A DNA stretch of 64,000 nucleotides from Coenobita brevimanus. Its lineage: Eukaryota; Arthropoda; Malacostraca; Decapoda; Coenobitidae. The DNA lies in assembly GCA_032717465.1 (NCBI GenBank), contig CM064667.1, positions 2,365,605-2,429,604 of the forward strand, written 5' to 3'. Positions 56,640 to 64,000 of the stretch are shown here, one piece after another; the stretch's first letter is position 1; each line of letters starts with the position of its first letter. The notes under the pieces were generated by a model. That model was not told the DNA's origin. It made no database searches and worked only from the letters and a program-made list of their open reading frames with translations. Both the position numbers and the translations under genes were made by a program.

Positions 56640-56672
56640 TTACTGTAATTATTATTATTATTATTATTATTA
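56640..56672. repeat. (ATT)n microsatellite
   Basis: Short ATT array about 45 bp beyond the transposon end, preceded by an A run (56608-56622). Confidence 0.95.
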
Positions 56673-56944
56673 TTGGGTAGGTGTATGCCCACGGAGAGAC
56701 GAGGGCCAAGCCAGTGGCGGCAACAGGAAGCCAGCAATAAGGGCGGCCAAGGAGTGTGGTGGTGTGGCAACTGTGGCTGAAGGAGGGCCAGCTAGAGTGG
56801 TGGTAGGTTGTAACAGAGCAGCTTGGACGAGGATAATACCCAGTGCACTGGCCATGATACCTGGCATGAGCTGCCTGCCATGTAATAACTACCCTAGGTG
56901 AGTACAGTGTATGACACGTGGCATGGCAAGGCAGCCACGTGCCA

Positions 56945-57372
56945 GGCCAGTGTAGGCAGGCAGGTGTGATGGTGAGGCAGACAGGTGTGATGGTGAGGTA
57001 GACAGGTGTGATGGTGAGGCAGACAGGTGTGATGGTAAGGCAGACAGGTGTGATGGTAAGGCAGACAGGTGGGATGGTAAGGCAGACAGATGTGATGGTA
57101 AGGCAGACAGGTGTGATGGTAAGGCAGACAGGTGGGATGGTGAGACAGACAGGGGTGATGGTAAGACAGACAGGTGTGATGGTGAGACAGACAGGTGTGC
57201 TGGTAAGGCAGACAGGTGTGATGGTAAGGCAGACAGGTGTGATGGTAATGTAGACAAGTGTGATGATAAGGCAGACAGGTGTGACGGTAAGGTAGACAGG
57301 TGTGATGGTAATGTAGACAAGTGTGATGATAAGGCAGACAGGGATGATGGTAAGGTAGACAGGTGTGGTGTG
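56945..57372. repeat. 21-bp minisatellite, about 20 copies, in intron 1
   Basis: Unit 'gatggtaaggcagacaggtg' + 't'. Because 21 is divisible by three it opens frames (MVRQTGV on +, LTITPVC on -) that are not genes. It ends 20 bp before the donor of exon 1. Confidence 0.93.
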
Positions 57373-57392
57373 GTAATAATACAGTAACTTAC

Positions 57393-57483
57393 GTATTGCT
57401 GCGATGCGATGTATCTGCATCGTGTGGCACAGCAATATCAGGCACCACCACACCGCCACTGCACCACCACCACCAGACGTCAT
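57393..57483 (-). CDS. Modular secreted protein gene: exon 1, signal peptide
   Basis: From the ATG at 57483 to a strong donor (GCAATAC|GTAAGTTACTG) at 57393/57392, 91 nt ending in phase 1, compatible with exon A0 (phase 1). It encodes MTSGGGGAVAVWWCLILLCH and TMQIHRIAAI: a hydrophobic core (AVAVWWCLILLC) without charged residues before it, i.e. a secretory signal peptide or anchor. The frame stays open upstream without an ATG, and TGCAG sits just before the ATG, so a 5' UTR intron is possible. The link to exon A0 across 3.2 kb (containing a transposon and minisatellite) rests on phase and content only. Confidence 0.5.
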
Positions 57484-57529
57484 CACTGCAACTGCAACAT
57501 AAGGATTCACTTCAACATCAATGGCTCAC

Positions 57530-58090
57530 TCACTTATTCAACACATTCAGTAACTCATCACTCATTTACCGATTCACCACACTGACTGACTGACTCACAA
57601 CTCATTCACTGACTCACCACACTGACCCACTGACTAATCACTCTTTCACTGCCTCGTGACATGCTCTCGCCAACTTACCACACTGACTGACTGACCCACC
57701 TGACTCACACACTGACTCATCCATCATTCACCACACTGATGTACCACACTCACTGACTGATCCACCACACTCACACACTGACTCACCCATCATTCTCCAC
57801 ACTGATGTACCACACTCACTGACTGATCCACCTGACACACACTGACTCACCCATCATTCACCATACTGATGTACCACAGTCACTGACTGACTCACCGCAC
57901 TCACACACTAACTCACCCATCATTCACCACACTGATGTACCACACTCACTGATTGGCCCAAAACATCCTTTGTGTCACAACATTCAAAAACTCACCACAC
58001 AACTTTACTGACTCACCATGTCCATTCACTGACTCACCATACTTACTGACTCACCACTAATTCACTGGCTGAACACGCTATTTTACTCAG
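57530..58090. repeat. Degenerate CTGACTCACC-type tandem repeat
   Basis: Irregular repeats of 'cactgactgactcaccacac' and 'cccatcattcaccacactga' units (about 55-65 bp). It lies upstream of exon 1 of the - strand gene; no promoter element is evident in it. Confidence 0.8.
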
Positions 58091-58244
58091 TCCCCACACC
58101 CATTCAGTGGAGGCGTTGGGTTTTATCGTTTCAGATTACAGGCCCAAAACAGACCGACATCCTGCTTACCCAGATATCTGACTTGGTGGCAGCTGGCTTG
58201 TGCTGTGGCCTGGCTAGTGCGCTGGCAGTACACTGAAATTGTAA

Positions 58245-58655
58245 ACAAAACAACTGGTTAATTAATGTACTGGTAAACTCGTGTACTAGTAAATTATTAC
58301 TCTGGTGAACCCCAACACCAGTGAAATGGTCATCTAGTGAACTGGACAACTATTGAATGAGTTAACTTGGAACCTGAACAACGGGTAAACTAATGACCTG
58401 GAGAACTAATGAAGCAGTAAAGTGGCAGACTGGTATAAACATAAACTAATGAACTCGAGAAATAGCACACTAATGAACTCGTACATTAGTGAAATAGTAC
58501 ACTAGTAAACTAAATGATTAATACACTGGTAAACTATACAACTGATTAACTGGAGCACAAGTAAAAGGATTAACTAATGAACGGTTTATTAGTGATTTAA
58601 GGAACACAGAAAATAATGGCCTGGTGCACTAATGAAATGGTAAAGTAGGCAACGG
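58245..58655. repeat. Degenerate 14-16-bp 'aactggtgaactagta' repeat
   Basis: Many imperfect copies of (a)ctggtaaacta / aatgaactagt across about 400 bp. No gene. Confidence 0.75.
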
Positions 58656-58664
58656 ATACCCCAT

Positions 58665-58865
58665 ACCCCTTTTACTCTAACTTGGCTTAAAACTGCCATC
58701 TACCCATCTTCATTCCTGGTTGTAGCTAGAGATTTACAAAAAGTATGATACTAGTCATGAGGAAGTGCTACGGAAGGGATGTAGAGCCATAGCATTGTCT
58801 AATTCTCCGCGGAATAAGCCGCAAAAGGATGTAATTCTGTGCCAAGTTAAGGTAAAGGGAGTATA
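58665..58865. mobile_element. MITE of about 200 bp with inverted ends
   Basis: The left end CCCTTTTACTCTAACTTGGC (58669) and right end 'gccaagttaaggtaaaggg' (58839-58857) are inverted repeats flanked by TA-containing sequence (atac/gtat). The interior contains 'gaagtgctacggaagggatg' + 'tagagccatagcattgtc', the single-copy ancestor form of the 60-bp tandem repeat at 1150-1480. There is no coding sequence; probably a Tc1/mariner-type MITE, superfamily inferred. Confidence 0.6.
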
Positions 58866-58869
58866 GTGA

Positions 58870-59559
58870 AGTAGGAAAATAATGAAGTGTTAAATAAATG
58901 GCAGGACAAGTTGTGGTAGGGTGTTAGGCAGGAGAGACTTTACTGGGTCAAGATACAGTGTGAAAACACAGGCTAATAAACTGGTATGTAGGAGGATACC
59001 CAGGCAGGTTCACATACTGTACTCTGGGTAAGGCATACTCTTTGTTGTATATCAACACAGGTATCACAGGCAAGGGAAAAACTCACATTTCACAATCACC
59101 CGATGATTATTAAAAAAAAAAAATTGTACCAAACATATACTATTGTTGGTCTGGTGGGAAGTATTAGAGAAGTCTATAGAAGATGTTATGACAAAACTGC
59201 TATAATGTTGCTGCTCCTGTTGTTCCTGTCTGTTGGTCTGTGTGGCAGAGCAGAACCATCGACCACAAGCAAGTAGCTGCTGTCCTGTGGCAGACAGCGC
59301 CTAGCCAGGACCAAAACAGGGATCTTAATGACAAAAGGTGATGCACTGGTCCACTCTTGTTCTCTTTCTTTATTCAACTTTTTTTAACACCACAGTAAGG
59401 ACTCATTATTCCTATACATTTTGTGAAGGTGTTGGCAACAGCACTAACCTAAGGCGTGATATGTCCTGATCTACCAAAATGTGTTGCCCAGATGAATTTA
59501 TCACTGCGGTGACAGATGTCACTCTGGTGTCTCTTCCTGCCTCTCGCTGCCCCCTCATG

Positions 59560-59560
<1 letters not shown>
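58870..59560. other. No gene seen
   Basis: Mixed sequence with a short A run (59110-59122). No splice pair or repeat relative seen. Confidence 0.4.
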
Positions 59561-61010
<1,450 letters not shown>

Positions 61011-61064
<54 letters not shown>

Positions 61065-61070
61065 GGGAGG
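61011..61070. repeat. (CT)n microsatellite
   Basis: (CT)n at 61011-61063 followed by a G-rich stretch. Confidence 0.95.
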
Positions 61071-62078
61071 GTGACGTGGGGTGGGGTGGTCTGGTTACCC
61101 CCGCCACAAGGTACACCCATGCAACCACCAGCACACAATCTTTCCTCTCTAAGGCCAACATTCAACCCCTTTGTGTTTTAATCGCTGACCTACTACTTCA
61201 CAAATCACGCTTGAAGGAGTATTGCAGAGGTTTATTATCACTTCCACACAGCAAATCTCCTTTGGCTTCTTTCATTCCTTGTTCTTCCTCTAATCATCTC
61301 CTCTCTTTTCGTCATTCTTCACTCTTATACTCCTTTCCCTTTCCATCACTTTCCTTCTCCTCTCCTCATCCATATCATTTGTCTTTCCTCTTTTCATTAC
61401 CTATATTCTCCTTGCTGTCCTATTCATTTCTTTTTTCTACCTCCCTTCTCCATCTCATTTCTCCTTTCTCCACTGTCCATCTCCTTCGTCCTTCTTCCCG
61501 TCTCTGACATTCCCCTCCTCACCTTTCCATCTACTTTGTCCATCGCCTCCTATCAATCTCTTTTCCACTTCCTTTTTTCCCCATTTTTTTCCCTCCATCT
61601 TTCCCTCGTACTCCTCTCGGCAGCTATTCCCCTCCATCGCTGTTTCATATTTTCTGTCTTTTTTCACTTAATTATTATTTTTCCTCCTCCCTCCTTCCTC
61701 ATTTACCTCTCACTATCTATCCTTCATTCAATCTTCATCTCTTCTCTGATCCCTCACATCTTGGTCTCTCTGCATTCCTTCTCCGTCTCTTCTCTCCTCC
61801 CTCCACTTCCCACCTTTCCTGCATTCCTTTGACTTTTTCCTTCCCTGCCTCTTTCCCCCCACTGCTGTGCCTCTTGCTGTGTTGGAGTTCATACGCTCTT
61901 TGGTTCCTGTCATAAGCTGTGTCATTTTAATTCTCACTTTCATTGATGTTGTTACCCTCCAGCCCGTTACCTGTGCCAGTCACTTCATTTATCCCTACCC
62001 ATTTCCTCTTTCACATTCTCTCCATCCCCTCGGCTTTTATCACAATATTTCTGATATCATACCGTGCGAGTTCATTGT

Positions 62079-62120
<42 letters not shown>

Positions 62121-62300
62121 GTGCGCATAACTTTGTGGGGTGTGCTTCAGTGGCTCACTGGGGTGTTATCCCTGCCAGGTTGTTCCTGGTAACCCTTTCA
62201 GTGCGATGGTGTCATATATTGTACTCATGGTATCCCCGGACAATTTAATACAGTTTAGATGTTTCACATTTAAGAGGTTCAAAATAACCTGCCTTAAAGC
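61071..62300. other. Polypyrimidine-biased sequence, no gene seen
   Basis: 61190-61870 is strongly C/T-rich on + without a fixed period. (CT)n at 62083-62117. Long open frames here reflect composition. Confidence 0.5.
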
Positions 62301-62625
62301 CTGGATTACTTACTCTTTGACTCCCTCTCCCATCTCTCTGTTCTCTTACTCTTTGACTCCCTCTCCCACCTCTCTGTTCTCTTACCGTACTCTTTGACTC
62401 CCTCTCCCACCTCTCTGTTCTCTTACTCTTTGTCTCTTTCTCCCACCTGTCTGTTCTCTTACTCTTAGTCTCTTTCTCCCACCTCTCTGTTCTCTTACTC
62501 TTTGACTCCCTCTCCCGCCTCTCTGTTCTCTTACTCTTTGACTCCCTCTCGCACCTCTCTGTTCTCTTACTCTTTGTCTCTTTCTCCCATCTCTGTGCTT
62601 CCTTTATTCTCTCATACCTTCCTAC
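62301..62625. repeat. 36-bp minisatellite, about nine copies
   Basis: Unit 'ttactctttgactccctctc' + 'ccacctctctgttctc', with 'gtctctttctccc' variants. Confidence 0.93.
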
Positions 62626-62830
62626 TCCTCTCCTTCCATCCCGTGTTGTGTCCCTTTCCTCCTTTTTCCTCTCCCACTTTACTCCTCTCCTCCTCCCTCC
62701 TTCCCTCTTGTCACATTTTGTCTTCTGTGCCTCTGATAAATTTTTCCTTTCTCCCACATATACTATTTCCTTTTAATTTCCTTCATTAATTTTGATTAAA
62801 CATTTTCTTTCTGCTGTACTCTCCCGCACT
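62626..62830. other. Pyrimidine-rich spacer
   Basis: Nothing recognised. Confidence 0.4.
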
Positions 62831-63200
62831 ACCTTATTTCCTTCCTGTCTTCCCTTCCCACCCTTTGCCTCCCTTCATTAACACCTCTGCCTCCCTCCTT
62901 TCCTACCCTCTGCCTCTCTACATTCCCACCCTCTGCTTCCCTCCATTCCCACCCTCTGCCTCCCTTCATTCCCACCCTCTGCTTCCCTCCTTTCTTACCC
63001 TCTGCCTTCCTCCATTCCCACGCTCTACCTCCCTTCATTCCCACCCCCTGCCTCCTTTCGTTCCCACCCCCTCTTCCCTCCATTCCCACCCTCTGCCTCC
63101 CTCCATTCCCACCCTCTACCTCCCTTCATTCCCACCCCCTGCCTCCCTTCATTCGCACCCTCTGCCTCCCTCCATTCCCACCCCCTGCCTCCCTCCTCTG
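62831..63200. repeat. Roughly 25-bp minisatellite, about 14 copies
   Basis: Unit 'ctgcctcccttcattcccac' + 'cc...', alternating 'ccctctgcctccctc' and 'ccctctacctccctt' types. Confidence 0.9.
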
Positions 63201-63478
63201 CGCTGTGTGTAACTCTTATCTTCTGCTCTCATTGTCATCTTTTTTGTTCCCTTCCTCCTGCCTTACTATCCCTCTGTCTCCTGCCTTCCTTTAAACCCCT
63301 CCCATTCCTCCCCCTCCCCCCTGTTCGTCCCCCTCCCTCTCTGCTGCCCCCCATAATCACCATCATCATCATCATCATCACACCACAACGCCTGCATCAC
63401 CACTAAGTACAGGTTTTTATAGACCAGTGTAATAGGTCGCGTTTACCAGACAACAATGTGGGTGATAATTCCTTTGGC
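63201..63478. other. Spacer with short (ATC)n
   Basis: C-rich, with (ATC)n at 63359-63380. No gene seen. Confidence 0.5.
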
Positions 63479-63805
63479 AGGGGAGGCAGGGAGGGTGGTG
63501 GGACGACAGAGTAGGAGGGAGAGAGGGTGGTGAGGCGACAGGGTAGGAGGCAGGGAGGGTGGTGGGGCGACAGAGTAGGAGGGAGAGAGGGTGGTGGGGT
63601 GACAGGGTAGGAGGCAGGGAGGGTGGTAGGGCAACAGTGATGGCGGCAGGGAGGGTGGTGGGGTGACAGGGAGGATGGTTCGGAGACGGGGTAGGAGGGA
63701 GGGAGGGAGGGTAGTTGGACGACATGAAAAGTGGCAGGGAGGGTGGCAGGGACGGGGGCAGGAAGGGTGGCAGGGCGACCGGGAGGGTTGCAGGGAGGGT
63801 GGCAG
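63479..63805. repeat. G-rich minisatellite of 'gggagggtggtggggcgaca' type
   Basis: Repeats with variable period (about 20-44 bp) containing gggtggtgggg, cgacag and gtaggaggcagggagg. Many G-runs. Reads as Pro/Ser-rich on the - strand by composition only. Confidence 0.88.
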
Positions 63806-63972
63806 AGCTCTGTGTGGCAACAACCGCACCGCGCTGTGTTGCGGTATCCCGCACCGTAAGGAAATACTTGCGGTTGCAGTGCGGATGAGGTGCTGGCGCG
63901 GTTGTACTTCCTTCACTGCGGTATATGTGTGGAATTTGTAGCGTTAGTATGAATGAAAATGAATGTATAGTG
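63806..63972. other. Spacer, nothing recognised
   Basis: Contains several 'gcggt/accgc' motifs (63826-63920), some in inverted orientation, too few to call an element. Confidence 0.3.
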
Positions 63973-63973
63973 A

Positions 63974-64000
63974 CACACACACACACACACACACACACAC
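63974..64000. repeat. (CA)n at window edge
   Basis: (CA)n running off the window end. Confidence 0.95.

Noticed and set aside
56602..57510. 302-codon - frame from exon 1 through the 21-bp minisatellite
   Set aside because: The frame beyond 57393 is intron behind a strong GTAAGT donor; the 7-residue repeat is a by-product of the 21-bp unit, and the apparent start is GTG.
63417..63998. 193-codon - Pro/Ser-rich frame at the window edge
   Set aside because: Produced by the G-rich minisatellite at 63479-63805; no signal of selection or motif.

Overview
The window is eukaryotic, repeat-dominated DNA, most likely from an arthropod and plausibly a decapod crustacean. Evidence: metazoan-type introns with GT/AG borders, short exons scattered among very dense di-, tri- and tetranucleotide arrays, many APE-type LINEs with simple-sequence 3' tails, metazoan Gypsy elements, and nothing resembling operons. 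The organism is an inference; no species-specific marker is visible. I name the repeat families LINE-A to LINE-E and Gypsy-1/2 only for use within this window.

Host genes. (1) The terminal exon of a divergent cyclophilin-type protein (+, 13952-14464). (2) The last two exons of a biotin carboxylase subunit, best read as methylcrotonoyl-CoA carboxylase alpha (-, 30705-30520 and 29732-29616). (3) A multi-exon gene on the - strand from about 57.5 kb to at most 46.7 kb. It has a signal-peptide exon, a Pro/Ser/Asn-rich mucin-like exon, and two copies of a two-exon, Cys-containing module with matching intron phases (1-0, 0-1). I do not recognise this module, and it is the best candidate here for an undescribed gene family.

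Mobile DNA, left to right. 1-9 kb: LINE-B on the - strand, whose RT-internal (TA)n tract has been entered by Gypsy-1. Gypsy-1 has near-identical LTRs, integrase upstream of RT, and no second half of RT or RNase H. 9-12 kb: minisatellites, a 45-bp exon-like repeat and a Jockey-like LINE fragment. 12.2-13.9 kb: a compound GAT/GGT array in the intron before the cyclophilin exon. 20.1-22.3 kb: a long-inverted-repeat element with a gag-like interior, followed by an opposite-strand relative (22.6-23.6 kb). 24.5-28.5 kb: LINE-A, -B, -C and -E remnants with internal tandem expansions. 30.9-31.7 kb: LINE-A debris. 32.8-41.4 kb: a three-element nest (LINE-D hit by Gypsy-2 and by LINE-A, the latter with a visible target duplication). 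41.7-44.5 kb: LINE-B copy 2. 44.5-45.7 kb: a non-autonomous hAT element with an 8-bp duplication. 54.4-56.6 kb: a decayed terminal-inverted-repeat transposon inside intron 1 of the modular gene. 58.7 kb: a small MITE. 59.5-64 kb: polypyrimidine and minisatellite DNA with no gene seen.

Recurring theme. In this window tandem repeats very often arise from transposon sequence. LINE-A, LINE-B, LINE-C, LINE-E and the MITE each carry local amplifications of their own sequence. LINE tails (GATA, GAT) account for several microsatellites. The gene introns next to terminal exons are also filled with compound arrays. All transposon ORFs seen are interrupted; Gypsy-1 is the youngest.
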